A stretch of DNA of 64,000 bases from Carex sylvatica (lineage: Eukaryota > Streptophyta > Magnoliopsida > Poales > Cyperaceae). A model generated the notes under the pieces. It saw only the letters and a program-made list of their open reading frames with translations. It had not been told where the DNA came from and made no database searches. The translations under genes and the position numbers were made by a program. Below are positions 44,861-58,364 of this stretch, piece by piece (the stretch's first letter is position 1; every line of letters begins with the position of its first letter). Where the stretch lies: the NCBI GenBank assembly GCA_964058845.1, contig CAXKVR010000424.1, positions 1-64,000 of the forward strand, read 5' to 3'.

Positions 44861-46403
44861 GGGTGACGCTATATATATATACTCAGGGCACAAATTGCAT
44901 TTTTTAGTGCACAGACATATATTTTTAATTTATACTGAATTTGCCCTTCATTTAAAATTTCCATCTAAACAAAACAATACATCTTCTTTTAATACACAGC
45001 TAATTCGTGTATCTTTATGGTAAGTACTATCAAGTATCAAGTAAATTAAGTAATTTTCTATCGCTCTTTCCATTATTTTAGCATTTGGTATTTTTTGTGA
45101 ATTTTTCAACCTTAATTTAATTTGTAGAGTGATTATTTTGGTTCAAAATTTGTAGTATGCATGGTATTGTGAAAAAATAATATTTTTGAAATAAAATTGG
45201 GTGATTAAACAACTTGTCACAAAAAAATGTTAGGCTCCAAACTTCACTAAATATCAAGTTTTTTTATTTTTAAATTTCACCAAAAAATGATTGGCTCATT
45301 AAAGTTCATCTTACGATGGAGTATCAAAAATATATTGAGACGGTTAAAAATAATTTGAATTGATAATAGTTTGTATATCTTATAATTTCTAGTAAAACTC
45401 GTATGAGATGATAAATCAACAAATGTTTTGATTACAAACCCCTTAAAATTTAACAAACAAAATGAGAAGAAAAACAATAGCAGTAAAAATGATGTTGAAA
45501 TCAATAGGCAAACACAAAAGAGATCACAATTTTTTTAAAATGTTCACATAATATAACCTGCAAATATTTTTCTATTTAACAATTAAGTTTTGTTGTTCAA
45601 AACTAAAATGGTGGAGCAAATAAAGGTAGTCAATTTTTTTATTTTTATAAACTATAGAATTAAGAAAAATGAAAACCATTAGCTAAGTAAAATAAGACAC
45701 AAGCTAGCATGGATTAACATTAAATAATTTTTGTTTTAAATGACACTTACTGTTCGCTCAAATTATATTAGAATATATAACGTAAGTTTAATAAAATGGT
45801 TTAGAATATTATCTTTCTATTTATTCCAATAACTACAAATTACAAATTGGACTTCAAAATATATCATATTTAGTTTCAACAATGATAACGGCAAAAGATA
45901 TATTTTCAAACTACCTCATCACAATGTTTTTTTTTTTTTTTAAGCATTCTTTATTAGACAATGATGTCAAGATAAGAAAAAAAAATCAATCAATTAAAGA
46001 GTAAATTAGACAGTATTAGACAGTAAGAGAGAAACTTTTTTTCACTGCTCTCAATAATTTAATTTTTGCTCTAAAAAATATTATTTTTTTACAATACCAT
46101 ACTACATAATTTGAATGAAATAATTATTCCAGAAATTAAATTAAGTTTAAAAATTTCACAATAATAAATACTAATCTTACCAAATGCTAAAATTTGAAAA
46201 GCAATAGAAAGTAACATGACTTAATAGTACTTAGCATAAAGATATATATATATGAGTTATCTGTATATTAAATATTTTCTTTAAAAGGTGTATTGTCTTG
46301 TTTAGATAGAAATTTTAAATGAAGGATAAATTCGGTATAAATTCAAAAGATTTGTGGATGCACTCAAAATTGTAATTTGTGCTTCAGAAAATGTCACTAC
46401 TCA
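44861..46403. mobile_element. Long-TIR non-autonomous element, about 1.5 kb
   Basis: Arms of about 350 bases face each other. The left has GGCACAAATTGCATTTTT, TGCCCTTCATTTAAAATT and TTAGCATTTGGTA; the right has the complements AAAATTGTAATTTGTGC, AATTTTAAATGAAGG and TACCAAATGCTAAAA (about 46050-46400). Long arms suggest a Mutator-like element, but the 9-bp flank duplication is not clear (about 6/9). The interior is AT-rich without transposase. Confidence 0.6.
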
Positions 46404-46789
46404 TAACAAAGAAATATGATAGAGAAAAGAAATTAAGAAAATGTTGAATCTGTCAATTTCAGTGAGAGAGAACAAATTAAGGAAAGAAAGTCATTCAATA
46501 AGAGAAGAATTAGAAATTCAATCTGTCAATACAGCTGTCATGTATGCCGATTGCTGTTTATAAACGAGATATATATATATATATGTAATGAATAATGATA
46601 GAGACTCCGTTTTACTTTCTTGATTACGTCCAAGTCTGTCGGTAAGACAATATACTTGCTAACGACACGTGGCTTCCAGAGAGAAAGAGAGAGGGAGACT
46701 TAATTAGGATAAGATAATCACTTGAGTAAATCTGAGCAAAAGAGGTTGGCTAAGAGATGTAGTTTATCTGTTTTGTGGATCACCTGAAA
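46404..46789. other. Intergenic AT-rich DNA
   Basis: No gene recognised. A short AT array lies at about 46567-46583. Confidence 0.45.
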
Positions 46790-47133
46790 CAATAGATCAC
46801 TTGTTTGTGTAATATATTTTTTTTAGAATAATTTAGAATTGGATAGCTGATTATATCAATTTTGTATTTGATATTATGACTATGAAGGAATTGTGGTTTA
46901 TTGATGCTTTAATTTCTTTTAAAGATAAGTATTTGATCAAACTTGTAAGAGGGGCAGTATTTTGGGTCATGTGGCTAACAAGGAATAAACTTTATTTTTC
47001 AGAGATGCATACTTCTCTTAGATCCATAGAATCTCAAATTATTTCTTTAGCACAATTTTGGGTGAGATCCAAAGAAAGGGATAGTCTTCTTACACTATCC
47101 TTAGTTCTACCTACAATTGCTTGTTTTCTTTAA
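46790..47133 (+). mobile_element. LINE ORF2 3' fragment (zinc-binding RT domain)
   Basis: One plus-strand frame reads FCGSPETIDHLFV and then a stop; the following frame continues DALISFKDKYLIKLVRG, AVFWVMWLTRNKLYF and RSIESQIISLAQFW to 47133. This is the usual end of plant L1-type ORF2 (zinc-binding C-xx-C, DHLF, then W-x-MWLTRN). It is interrupted by a stop and the 5' part is missing. No poly-A tail or duplication was found. Confidence 0.78.
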
Positions 47134-47244
47134 TAATTTTCTATTGCATGAGGAGAGGGTAGCTGGAACAAGTGGTTTAGAGCATCAAACTGATAATGAT
47201 AGCTTATTGGTAGTTCATTCAGCAGTTTCTGACATTTAGCTAGA

Positions 47245-48416
47245 TGTTACATGTGTTATTTCTGTTATTCTAAGTGCACAGCTAATAACTCAAAAACTGA
47301 AAATAAATTGCAATTGAAAGTAAATAAATGAGTTTAGAGAGAATTGATACAAAAGCCTACATCTCTGGGGCTTCGCAATCTCTTCTAGGTGTACATTTCT
47401 ATTACCCAATACGAAAGAATTACAACTTGTGAACCGTTGAGCCCTTACAATCCAAGCGGGAAGTCAATCGGCCAACTAGAGATGAGAACAATGTCTCTTA
47501 GTTTAAACTATTCAAGAGAAACACTCAATAGATCACTCTAACCTAATCTAACTCAAGATTAGTGAAGTGGATTTGAGGTTATTTGGGAGATTTTGAAGTT
47601 TTAAGCTCTCACAACAATGGAGTAACTAAAGCTCTCATAAAATCGTGTTTTAGAAAATTAGGATCGGCTGAGATGCTTTGGGAAGAAAGCCCTATTTATA
47701 GAACAACTGTTTAATGAACCGTTTGACTTAAAACGTTACAATGTTTTAATTCAAAATGCGATTTAGGATTTTAATTTTCTGAAAACTCAGCAAAACGTTA
47801 CCAACGATTGTAAAATGTTACATAACGATTTGCACTGACTCAAATTTGATCAAAAATAAAAATTTCTGAAGCTCAGATTTAATTAAAACGTTACAATGCT
47901 GATTTGATTAAATCGTTGTAACAATTGATAAACGATACCAACGTTTGTGATTAAATTTGAATTTGATACAACTGTACTTCAACATTTGTGATATTCTTAA
48001 ATCGTTATAATATTTTATAAACGTTACAACGTTTCAACTTCCTTCTAAGTTTGATCAAGCTGTTACTTCAGCGTTTCTGACAGGCTAAAAACGTTATAAC
48101 ATTTTGAAAACATTACAACGTTTCAACTTTCTTCTGAGTTTACTTCAACGTTTCTGACAACCTGAAAATATTACAATGTTTTGCAAACGTTATTAATGTT
48201 TGTTCCCAGTTTAAACAGTCTCAAACTTACTTTATCAAGTTTAAGATTTTACAATTTGTATTCTTGATAAGTGTCTTAATGATTTCTTCAGTTCAAGTAT
48301 TCCATATTGCAATTCCATTTGACTTGAACCTGCATATCTTTTAAAAGTAGAAGAAATTGTAAAATTCAATAATTGTATGTTTTTGCAAATTAGTCAAATA
48401 GGCGAAAAAAAATATT
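47245..48416 (-). mobile_element. LTR-like remnant (possible solo LTR, copia type) on the minus strand
   Basis: On the minus strand a TATA box CTATAAATAGGGC (about 47689-47701) sits between an upstream part rich in repeated AACGTT words and a downstream part (47260-47660) of transcribed-leader character, the usual U3-R-U5 order of a plant LTR. The word GCTAGA flanks it at 47239-47244 and 48417-48422, but the ends are not canonical TG...CA, so the borders are a guess. No internal coding region is nearby. Confidence 0.45.
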
Positions 48417-48422
48417 GCTAGA

Positions 48423-51250
48423 ACAACAATTTCGTCTATGTTGATAGTTGATGGTTTTGTGTTGCAAATTATTTTCTAGTTTCAGTTTATAGTAGGATAT
48501 GTGATTTATTTTGATGTATCGGTTACTTTGTAGTAGGATATGCAGACATGTGTCAGAGGTTTGATACCACGTCTGATAAAACTTTGTAGGTTTCGTTTCT
48601 TAATAAAATCAGTGGTATATACCACTTTTATTCAAAAAATTAATCATCTTGCATATTTTATTCAAAAATATTTAAAAAATATGATTGTGTTTAAAATAAT
48701 TATATACTTATGTTATATTCTAAATTTTTTATCTCATTTTATTCTATTTTTAGACTTCATTTCATTCCTTGCTCTGTTACTATTAATACATTCTTTTTTT
48801 TAAGAGAAAATATATATCATCCCTGATTTTTCTATCTCTAAATATGATCATTCAAATTAAGCCCCGTTTTGTTGTTGTTGTAGCTTGTATAATTTGTATA
48901 AGTTGTAGCTTGTAATTTCTTTCACTCTTGTCTCTCTCTCCTTGAGCGAAGAGCATAATGAGGAAAGAGAAAAGGGAGCCGAGTCGAGCATAGCCAATTG
49001 AAGTCGACAGTGCGGTATTGTCGGAGTTAGAAGCGTAGTCTTTACTTTCATCTTGATTGAAGTGCGATGGTAAGCAAATTCAGTTGTCGGAGCGTGGCAG
49101 CTATCAGACAAAAGCGGATCTTTGAAGAAAAATAGAGAAAGAGGTAATGAGTGTTTAAAAATGTAAATAAGTAAGATTAGTTGATTATGATAGTTTATAT
49201 TATTTGATGAGAATAAATGACTCGTTGTAATACTTTTTTATTAATAATATTTTTAGTAGGAAAAAACAGAGTTCAGATATATACTTGCGTTGAGATTTAT
49301 TAAGCACTCGTCTCTTTTTAAGACTAAATAGTAAATATCATTAAAACGGACAAGCTCTGCAAATCACCATGCTTGTCGCAGTATAAATCAAGAATAGACA
49401 CAGCAAATTAAAAACGACCGAAAATTTATCATTATATATTATTTTCCTCAACGAAACTTTCCTATTTTACTTTCTGTTTGCTGTCGTATCTTTATTTGTG
49501 TTTTTCATCTCTTGTATTCATAGAAAGAAAGAGAAATAAAAATATAGTATAGGGTCAAATGGCTCCATATTTTGTGCTTTCATTTATATTTTATAATTTT
49601 TCCATAACAAAAACATTAAAACATATGTGTCAAAATAAAATTGTTAGATCTAATCTATATTGTTTTCTCTATATGCACATAAAAATATTAATTTTATAAA
49701 AACTAATAAATAAATAAAAATTATCATCTAAAATTATCCACATCAGCATATTTTTACAAGTTCTTAATACCAATCAGTACAAAGTCAAAATATATAATTT
49801 TTTCTCATCTTTAGATAAATATGGATATAAATAATGATATAAATTATATTCAGTTGTTTTATTTTGATATTTTAATTAAATTTGTAGTTATTAAAGTTTT
49901 CAAAAATAAGAACATATTTGAGATATAAAAAAAATAGTGACATTATTTGGATAATTGACTATCACTAATTAACATCCTGCTCCAAACTTATTGAAATGTA
50001 TTGAATTTGGAATCAGGGCCAGTCCGATGTAAGCAGAGTCTTTCGATTTATATCAAGAGTCGTGCAAACAATATTAAAAGTGTGTAGATCAAATATGTAT
50101 GAATTTGACGCTGATCGAACGGTTACGATTGAACTTGATCTAATGCTTATGGTACGTAGCTGAGGCAGGGATTTTTTTTAGATAGAATTAATTGTAATTA
50201 TTTTAATAAAACAATTAGTTGGGACAGAAGTATGAAAAAGTATGGTGATTCATTGATATAAAATATTCTAATAGAAGCTTAAGCCTAAAGGAGAAGAACA
50301 AAAATTGGTTGTCATTTTGTGTAATGTAACTTGTATGGTGAACAGTGGCCAGTGTCTTTTCTCATTGGAGAAGAGAAGCACATCATGTGGGTCGCCATGT
50401 CAAGTGCAGCTAAGTCATCCCTTGAGAGAATGGAAGCACTTGTCTTCTTTGCTCTGAAAAGGACTTGTTTAGGATCCAAAGTTGTAGCTAGGTACATTAA
50501 TTATGTTCTTTTCTCATTTCTAATTTCTAATTAATGCTATGCTATAATTGTACCATATTCCTGTCCCCAGGCTTATCAAGTACCCAAGTGTTGCTCGCAA
50601 TGGAAATTGTAGAAGAAATATTAACAAACGAAATAGCAGAATTATAAGAAAAATCAATAGAAATTCTCTTGATGCATGAGCAACAGAGCAAGTTGGCCCC
50701 CTAGTTGCCCATCAATATTTACGATAACAGCAAAGTTCCAAGTCCCTAGGAGCCAAACTCTATTGAATTATCTATGCAACACACCATTGATTTGATTTGC
50801 TTTCTGTTTAATTACCTTGCATACATCATATTACATCACAAGAATTGGATTCAATGTGGTTCCGCCACGGTGTATCCTTATGTGTTCTAAGGAATATAGT
50901 TACTCTCAATCAAGTAATAAGAATTTCATGCCTATTTAAAATATAGAGGGATCCATTTTAAAATGCGTATAAAATTAGATTCAACGATTCAGATCTAATT
51001 GGATTTAAAAATATTTCTCTAACAACCTCTAACTAATTCCGCACCCTCCCTCTCAAAAGGTCGTAGATTCAATGTTTTATTTTTTTTAAGTAAAGTTAGA
51101 GGTCAAGTCACTCAACTATTTAATAACCTTGTTTTACAATAAAAGATTTTTTTTCATCTGAATTTCAAACCCATAATCTCTCATATAAAGGTCATGTGCA
51201 TTTATCACTATTCCATAGACTAAATTTTCGTAGATTCAAAATTTAAATGG
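48423..51250. other. Intergenic DNA left of the gypsy element
   Basis: AT-rich. Two short stretches (48857-49111 and 50312-50534) are less AT-rich and open on one or both strands, but neither gives a recognisable protein or consistent splice signals. No gene is called. Confidence 0.45.
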
Positions 51251-51255
51251 GTTAA

Positions 51256-53386
51256 TGTCACACCCCGCGGCCCCACGAGACGTGACGGGTGCCTCCTGCC
51301 GTAGACATACGGTTGCCCGTATGCCTACAAGGCAATTACGATATAATAGAAAGTAAAACACACCAACAAAACAAACAAATAACTAAGAAAAACAGTTCAC
51401 AAATCCCAACTGGTCAGGTAATATCATACAAACCCGTATCTCGATGGATACGCATCACCAAATGACATAGAGAACACATATATATATACAATCAAAACAT
51501 AAATCTATACATGTCTCTAGTCACAATACCAGACAGCTAAGCAGCGGTGAAAACCAGGCCTACCGACCTCGTGTCTCTCTCGGATCCGCCGAACCGGTAC
51601 CTGAAAAAGTTAACCCAAAAGAGGGGATGAGAATTGAATTCTCAGTGCGATAAATTGCCACAAATCGTCCCTGGACTTGCAATCAAAGATTATATTCAAA
51701 AAGTAAACACAAATAAAGCTCAAATCAGTTTATAATCATATATAAACATAAATGCACAAACCTGACAACATTTATTCAAATGAAATCACAAATCAGGAAT
51801 TGCCAAGATGAAATTCAAGCACACAATATTTGGTTTAACTCGATTTCAGAATATCTGGTAGTAACTACAGATGTTCCACCAAACTGGACCCCAATTCGTT
51901 CCCACTCGTCTGTAGGGTTACAGACACCTACAGACGGCTGTACCAGGTAAAACCTTTTCTCATGACACTCATCTGTAGTTACAGGCTTAACTGTTTAATT
52001 AAAAGTCTGGTTCTAATTCATATCCGGAAATCCATATAAATCCAATTGACCATCCAAACGCATTACCCCCTGGGTAATGCCTCCGATACATAGTCACCCA
52101 TAACCAAAATCATAATACAAAGTCACTTACCCCTCGTCCCAACCGGTACTGGGAACTGCCGAGGGCCAGACGATCTAAAGCTTTAGAACACTGAGCGTCA
52201 CAGTCCATGCATAGACTTGACAAATCCGGATTCACTCCCTGAGTGACGTCATCACGGTGGATGACCATCATACCATATCCACCAACCGATGGTGATATAA
52301 AACACGGTGATTTTAATTCCAAAATCAGATCATTCAGATCAACACAAATAATAACCATACCAGCATGCAAATCAATCAGATTTAAACAATTCGAGTTTCA
52401 CTTTATTTGGGCAATGCAATGCATATGAATCGAAACACAGTTTAATTACATGAATCAAAACACAGTTTAATTTCTGAATATAAACTATCAGACAAGTCCA
52501 GAAACCCCGCACCTGAGTAATAGCACGCTCGACTAAGGCTCAGGCGTCTCGAACGACCCAGAAATCCTTTGCCTCGTATGATTACCACCTATTTTACACG
52601 TTAAATTCGATTAACGCGTTCGATTAATATCCGATAGGTCAACACCATTACCAAACCCTAATTCGAATTCCAATTCAATCGGTAGGTTTTAACGAAGTTA
52701 TAACTCGATTAATTCCAACAATTTCCAGAGTTTCACATGAAACTATCATAATTCCTTTCCATTTCAATCCAACCCCAAAATCCTGGTTTAATTCCAAATT
52801 CCACAAGCAAATCAATCCGATTATCGAGTTATAACGTTTCAAATCAAATTCGACTTCGAATTTCACCAAAATATATCAAATCAAATAAAATTAGGGTTTC
52901 CAAAAGAAAAAGGAAGATAAATCGTATCAATTATCACAAATTAACAACTAATCGAGCTAGAACTCGATTACGAAACCCTAATCACAAGTTTCAACCGAAA
53001 TCATTGCAAATCGAATAAATCGAATAAATTAGGATTTTCAAAAGAATTGAAAGGGAGAAAGATATACCAAATTGAAGCTTTATAATCGATCAGGGCTCGT
53101 CAATTCAGCTCGAATCTCGATTTTCCGGTCAGTTCGATCAGATTCCGCGTTCAATTTCTCTCTCTCTCTCTCTTTCCCTTTCTTGGTTCGGCCCTACCCT
53201 AGCTTCCACGAAAATTTTCTTTTACTTCGGTGGAGAAATGAAAGGAGAAGAAAGGTGATTTGTTGTAATAATTGGAATTTTGCAATTAAACCCTCCATCT
53301 TTGTTAATATTACCAAACTTTGATAATTTCACAAATAAGCCCTTATTTAAATGTTTTATTTATTATCTAAATTTCATAATGTCACA
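51256..53386 (-). repeat. 3' LTR of the gypsy element
   Basis: Starts TGTCACACCCCGCGGCCCC and ends ATAATGTCACA. Differs from the other LTR by at least seven substitutions seen by eye and a 2-base change in the CT array (near 53157). Confidence 0.93.
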
Positions 53387-53402
53387 TTTCTCCCCCCCCT
53401 TA
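53387..53402 (-). other. Polypurine tract (plus-strand primer)
   Basis: On the minus strand a run AAGGGGGGGGAGAAA abuts the 3' LTR, the expected site and composition for priming second-strand DNA synthesis. Confidence 0.85.
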
Positions 53403-53477
53403 AAATGAAGTTCAGTCCGCTGAACTTGATTTCGTACCTTAATTATCGAATAACTCCGGATACTTTTCCCGGATGCT

Positions 53478-56400
53478 CTATTCGAGCTCCCACGTCGCTT
53501 CCTTATCGGAATGGCGTCCCCATTTCACCAACACGAGCCGGATCACTTTGCTTCGTAGCCGTTGTTCTTTTCGGTCCAATATCTGCATTGGTTCTTCTTG
53601 ATATGTCAGATCATCTTGTACGTGTAAACCCGAGTGATCAATACAATGCGACGGATCTCGCACATATCTGCGTAACTGTGATACATGGAATACCGGATGA
53701 ACCCGGTCCAACGCTGGTGGTAGTGCAAGCTCGTATGCAACCGATCCAACTCGTCGCAAAATCTGGAACGACCCAATATATCGGGGACTTAGCTTGCCCG
53801 AAACACCAAATCGATGCACGCCTCTGACAGGCGAAACTCGAAGCCATACGTGATCACTTTCTTGAAATTCCAACGGTCTTCGGTGAACATCCGCATATTT
53901 CTTTTGCCTTTCTTGAGCCGATTTGAGCCGACTCAGAACCATCTTCATTTTCTCAGCAATTTCTTCTAACATTTGCGGCCCTGTAGGTGGATAGGTACCC
54001 GCTGGTCCCCACCACAATGGAGTACGGCACTGCTGCCCTGTCAGCGCCTCTTGCGGTGACATACCAATGCTCGAATGATAACTGTTGTTATACGCAAACT
54101 CCACCAGATACAAATGATCAACCCACGAACCTTGTAAACTTAGCGCGCAGGAGCGCAACATGTCTTCCAGCGTCTGAATAGTGCGCTCAGACTGACCGTC
54201 AGTCTGAGGATGGTGCGCGGTGCTGAATCTCAACTTGGTACCCATTGTTTCTTGAAAACTCTCCCAGAAATGAGAAGTGAACCGAGGATCTCGGTCAGAA
54301 ATAATATTGCGCGAGCAACCATGGTACTTAAACTGATATTTCAGAAACAATTCCGCCAATTCTGGCCCAGATGTCTCAATTCGAAGCGGAATGAAATGCG
54401 CTATCTTCGTTAATCGATCCACAATCACCCAAACTGTATTATACCTTCCGACAGTTCTCGGAAATCCACTTACGAAATCCATCGTGATTGATTCAAATTT
54501 CCTTGTAGGTATTTCCAGCGGTCTTAGCAATCCTGCTTTTCTCTGCCGATCCGCTTTAACTTGCTGACATATTTGACACTTTTCAACATACCTTTGTACT
54601 TCCTTTTTCATCTTTGGCCACCAAAAATACTTCTTCAGATCTTGATACATTTTTACCTCTCCCGGATGGATAGCGTATCCCGAATCGTGCGCCTCTGACA
54701 AAATCAGATCTTTCAACTCCGAACTACTTGGTACACAAATGCGGTCGTGAAACCGCAAGATGCCATCCCCTTGAACTTGAAACGGTGAATCAGCGTTTGA
54801 CTCATAGTGCAGTTTGAATTTCTGACATTTCGGATCATTCTGTTGCTCTGCACGAATTTGCTCGTGTAATTCCGATCGGATTTCAACCGCTGCTAGCACA
54901 ACCGACGCAATTGCAGTTGCGCTAGTCCCAACCTCACTTCTATTACATTTAGATGCAACTTCCAACGCTAATTCGCGTGACGCGCCAACATGTATTTCCA
55001 TTCTGCGCATTTCCTCGAGAAGATGAGTTTCACTTGTAATCACCGACGCCAGGTTTACCTGACTCTTTCTGCTCAACGCATCTGCTACACTGTTTGCTTT
55101 TCCTGCATGATACTGGATATCCAAGTCATAGTCTTTCATCAATTCTAACCACCGCCTTTGTCTCAAATTTAACTCCTTTTGCGTGAAGATGTATTTCAGA
55201 CTTTGATGATCAGTATAGATTCGGCATTTCACGCCATACAAGTAATGCCGCCAAATCTTCAGTGCAAATATCACTGCCGCTAACTCCAAATCATGCGTCG
55301 GGTAGTTTTGCTCGTGCGGTCGTAATTGCCGAGATGCGTAGGCAATTACATGATCATCTTGCATCAATACGCAACCCAAACCCAATCGAGATGCATCGGT
55401 GTAAACCGTGTACTCTTTATCAGCAGTCGGCATAGCAAGGACTGGCGCGGATACCAGCCGACTCTTCAATTCTTCAAAACTTTTATCTTGCGCGGTACCC
55501 CAATCAAATTTCACGCCTTTGTGCAACAATTTTGTAAGTGGCGCGGCTAACCGCGAAAACCCGAGTACAAATCTCCTGTAGTACCCGGCTAACCCCAGAA
55601 AGCTGCGAATTTCAGTAACTGTCTCCGGCCTTTTCCAATCTGTCACAGCCCGAATCTTTTCAGAATCCACCGCTAACCCTTTTCCAGAAACCACATGCCC
55701 CAAAAATGTAACTTCCTCCAACCAAAATTCACATTTCGACAACTTTGCGAATAACTGATGTTCACGCAATCTTTGCAACACAATTCTAAGATGTACCTCA
55801 TGTTCTTCTCGCGAGCGCGAATACACCAGTATATCATCAATGAACACCACAACTGTAGAATCCAACAGATCGTGAAACACACGGTGCATCAAGTCCATGA
55901 ACGCTGCCGGTGCGTTCGTCAGCCCAAACGGCATAACCAGGTATTCATAATGCCCGTACCTTGTACGGAACGCTGTCTTATCCACATCGCTCGGCCGTAT
56001 TCTCAACTGGTGATACCCTGTTCTCAGATCAATCTTTGAATATATTGAGGATCCCTGCAACTGATCAAACAGATCGTCAATCCGAGGTAACGGATATTTA
56101 TTCTTCACAGTTACCTTGTTCAACTCGCGGTAATCAATGCATAACCGCAATGTTCCATCTTTCTTTTTGACAAACAATACTGGCGCGCCCCATGGTGACG
56201 TGCTAGGTCTGATAAATCCACTCTCCAACATATCTTCCAACTGCGCCTTGAGTTCTTTTAGTTCTGCCGGTGCCATTCGATACGGCGCTTTTGAAATCGG
56301 TGTTGTGCCCGGTACCAGTTCGATACCGAACTCCACTTCTCGCTCTGGTGGCAACCCTACAATCTCTTTCGAAAATACATCCACAAATTCCGAAACCACC

Positions 56401-58217
56401 GGAATGGTGCTGATTTCTGGAACTGCCGCAGACGCATAAACCACAGCCGCCAAGTAAGCATCACACCCTGATTCTAATAAATGTTTCATCTCTACAGCCG
56501 AAATACACGGTGTTAGTTTCCCAATTTCTCTACAATTGAGTATGCAAGACATACCTCTTGAATTTGCGAAATGGATCCGACGATGCGGACAATCAATAGT
56601 AGCAGCGTGTCTCGTCAACCAGTCCATACCCAATAACACGTCGTAACCGGTAATCTCCATTACCAACAAGTCCGCCTCGAACTCCCTCCCATCTATCTTA
56701 ATCTTTCGGTTTCGGCATAAAGTGATTCCTTGATCAGTTGAACCAAACGGGGTTTGAACATTTACCACTTGATTACATGTCTCAATTGGCCAACTCCCTT
56801 TTTCTACCAATTCCCTCGACACAATAGAATGGCTGCACCCCGTATCAATCAAACAATACGCATCCTGATCAGATATAGAGAGTATACCTGTCATGACGTC
56901 AGTCTGGCCATCTCCCAGCGCAGTTGCAGCGTTGCGCGAAGTTCCAGCAATGTTAAGCGCATGCGCCGCCGCTCTGCCGTCGTTCCTACCGGCGCTGCCA
57001 GCGCCGCTAACCCTGCCGACGCTACCGGCGCTGCTAGCCCTGCTAGCGCTAGCCCCGCCAGCTTGAGATGCGCCACGTCCACGCCACGTCGGCGCTCCGC
57101 GCCCAACGCTAGCGGACCCTCCCGCGCTACCAGCGCCTCGCATCCTCATAAGCGCATTCGGGCACTCCCTCGCCCAATGTCCCGCGCTACCACATACGAA
57201 ACAAGCGCTAGCCTTGCGCCTACACTCAACTTCATCGTGCGCTTGATTGCACGATCGGCACCATTGCGAAGGAATCACCGGTCTAAAACCCGGCATAGAG
57301 GTCTGTCTAAACGGGGGTCTCGGCGCCATATTCGACCGAGGGGGTCTAGCAAATGATGGTCCTCCCCTCGACCTCGACATTTGTCCACTCTGAGCATCCT
57401 TCTGTTTTACATTTCTTTCGGTCAGTTGCTCTTTCCTCCGCTTACCATGCATCTCTATCTGTTCTGCATGATCCATCATAGATTGCAACTCCGTAGCAGT
57501 CGGAGTATCAACAATCATCGAGATATTTCCATCTAAACCATCCAAATAGTGCCTGTGATACCTTACCGCGTCATTCTGAATATCTGATGCATAACGCGAT
57601 AACGCCAGAAACTCACTATTATAATCCCCCACCGGACGCCCATTTTGCCTCAATTCCAGAAACTTTCTCCGCAACGCTTCACGTTGAATATTGCTCAGAA
57701 ACCTCCGGTTGAACTGCTGTTCAAACCATTCCCACGGAATCCTCGCTTCCTCCCCGACATAACTGCGTCGGGCCCCGTCCCACCAGAACCTTGCGTCACC
57801 CTCCAATTGCTGCTCAGTTACCTCTACTTTGTCTTCCTCAGGTGCGCGGCATAAATTCAGCTTTGCATTTATCTGCGCCAGCCATTCCTCGGCTGCCGCA
57901 TACCCGCCGGTTCCATCATAGCGCGGCGGATTCAAGCGCAGAAATGAATCATACAACCTTCTAAACTCTTCGGGTGCACCACCGTGAGCCACCGGTGCTG
58001 CATCCCGCATCTCTGCTTGGCGACCTCTCTCGTAGGCCGCAATCAGCCGGTCATCTATGTCCCGGTCTCTACCTGGCGCTCCTCCAGCACCACCAGCTCC
58101 CTCAGCACCAGCTGGACCAGCTCCAGCCTGATCCACAGCCGGCTCGATAATCAATTCCTGATTCCTCCGAGGTCTGCCTCTACCTCGGTGTGGTGTTTCC
58201 ATTTTCTGAATAAACAC
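53478..58217 (-). CDS. Gag-Pol polyprotein of the gypsy element
   Basis: A single 1,579-codon ORF. In order: a low-complexity basic N-terminus; a retrotransposon Gag domain (about residues 85-230, with [12 protein letters not shown]); a zinc knuckle [14 protein letters not shown] (about 338-351); an aspartic protease with DTGCSHS (about 452-460); reverse transcriptase with [10 protein letters not shown] and catalytic FIDDILVYS (about 790-800); RNase H beginning [10 protein letters not shown] (about 935); integrase with an H2C2 zinc finger (about 1175-1220) and the D, D, E triad (near 1245, 1311 and 1343); and a C-terminal chromodomain-like end. The frame stops at TAG 53478-53480, after EATWELE. 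Related proteins run some dozen residues further, and the same frame here stays open to TAA 53439-53441, so this copy has a slightly early amber stop. Gag and Pol share one frame, as is common in plant chromoviruses. Confidence 0.95.
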   Translation of the reverse strand: MFIQKMETPHRGRGRPRRNQELIIEPAVDQAGAGPAGAEGAGGAGGAPGRDRDIDDRLIAAYERGRQAEMRDAAPVAHGGAPEEFRRLYDSFLRLNPPRYDGTGGYAAAEEWLAQINAKLNLCRAPEEDKVEVTEQQLEGDARFWWDGARRSYVGEEARIPWEWFEQQFNRRFLSNIQREALRRKFLELRQNGRPVGDYNSEFLALSRYASDIQNDAVRYHRHYLDGLDGNISMIVDTPTATELQSMMDHAEQIEMHGKRRKEQLTERNVKQKDAQSGQMSRSRGGPSFARPPRSNMAPRPPFRQTSMPGFRPVIPSQWCRSCNQAHDEVECRRKASACFVCGSAGHWARECPNALMRMRGAGSAGGSASVGRGAPTWRGRGASQAGGASASRASSAGSVGRVSGAGSAGRNDGRAAAHALNIAGTSRNAATALGDGQTDVMTGILSISDQDAYCLIDTGCSHSIVSRELVEKGSWPIETCNQVVNVQTPFGSTDQGITLCRNRKIKIDGREFEADLLVMEITGYDVLLGMDWLTRHAATIDCPHRRIHFANSRGMSCILNCREIGKLTPCISAVEMKHLLESGCDAYLAAVVYASAAVPEISTIPVVSEFVDVFSKEIVGLPPEREVEFGIELVPGTTPISKAPYRMAPAELKELKAQLEDMLESGFIRPSTSPWGAPVLFVKKKDGTLRLCIDYRELNKVTVKNKYPLPRIDDLFDQLQGSSIYSKIDLRTGYHQLRIRPSDVDKTAFRTRYGHYEYLVMPFGLTNAPAAFMDLMHRVFHDLLDSTVVVFIDDILVYSRSREEHEVHLRIVLQRLREHQLFAKLSKCEFWLEEVTFLGHVVSGKGLAVDSEKIRAVTDWKRPETVTEIRSFLGLAGYYRRFVLGFSRLAAPLTKLLHKGVKFDWGTAQDKSFEELKSRLVSAPVLAMPTADKEYTVYTDASRLGLGCVLMQDDHVIAYASRQLRPHEQNYPTHDLELAAVIFALKIWRHYLYGVKCRIYTDHQSLKYIFTQKELNLRQRRWLELMKDYDLDIQYHAGKANSVADALSRKSQVNLASVITSETHLLEEMRRMEIHVGASRELALEVASKCNRSEVGTSATAIASVVLAAVEIRSELHEQIRAEQQNDPKCQKFKLHYESNADSPFQVQGDGILRFHDRICVPSSSELKDLILSEAHDSGYAIHPGEVKMYQDLKKYFWWPKMKKEVQRYVEKCQICQQVKADRQRKAGLLRPLEIPTRKFESITMDFVSGFPRTVGRYNTVWVIVDRLTKIAHFIPLRIETSGPELAELFLKYQFKYHGCSRNIISDRDPRFTSHFWESFQETMGTKLRFSTAHHPQTDGQSERTIQTLEDMLRSCALSLQGSWVDHLYLVEFAYNNSYHSSIGMSPQEALTGQQCRTPLWWGPAGTYPPTGPQMLEEIAEKMKMVLSRLKSAQERQKKYADVHRRPLEFQESDHVWLRVSPVRGVHRFGVSGKLSPRYIGSFQILRRVGSVAYELALPPALDRVHPVFHVSQLRRYVRDPSHCIDHSGLHVQDDLTYQEEPMQILDRKEQRLRSKVIRLVLVKWGRHSDKEATWELE

Positions 58218-58338
58218 AGTTAGTTTATAACATTCGATATTCCTTACTTATCATACGACATTTGCATAGTCGCGACGACCCCATTAATACGTATACCACT
58301 CTCGTATCCTAACAAGTCTGGTTCAGGTTCTAAACCAT

Positions 58339-58350
58339 GCTCTGATACCA
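58339..58350 (-). other. Primer-binding site (initiator Met tRNA type)
   Basis: On the minus strand TGGTATCAGAGC, complementary to the 3' end of plant initiator tRNA-Met, lies 14 bases inside the 5' LTR. Most elements have a shorter gap. Confidence 0.88.
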
Positions 58351-58364
58351 CCCGGGGAAGGACC

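Noticed and set aside
48857..49111. 84-codon minus-strand frame of moderate GC content
   Set aside because: No recognisable domain; ends in a low-complexity GTT repeat tail.
50312..50534. Overlapping open frames on both strands
   Set aside because: Both-strand openness and lack of motifs or consistent exon borders argue against a gene, though a captured exon cannot be excluded.
52110..52869. Identical small ORFs in both LTRs (52110-52370, 52675-52869 and their 59219-59978 counterparts)
   Set aside because: They repeat because the LTR repeats; the translations show no domain.
52640..53010. AAACCCTAAT-like words suggesting interstitial telomere repeats
   Set aside because: Isolated words inside the LTR, not a CCCTAAA array.
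53638..58223. Many open frames on both strands inside the gypsy Gag-Pol region (for example 56754-57356 plus)
   Set aside because: Shadows of the long minus-strand ORF in GC-richer sequence; no own motifs.
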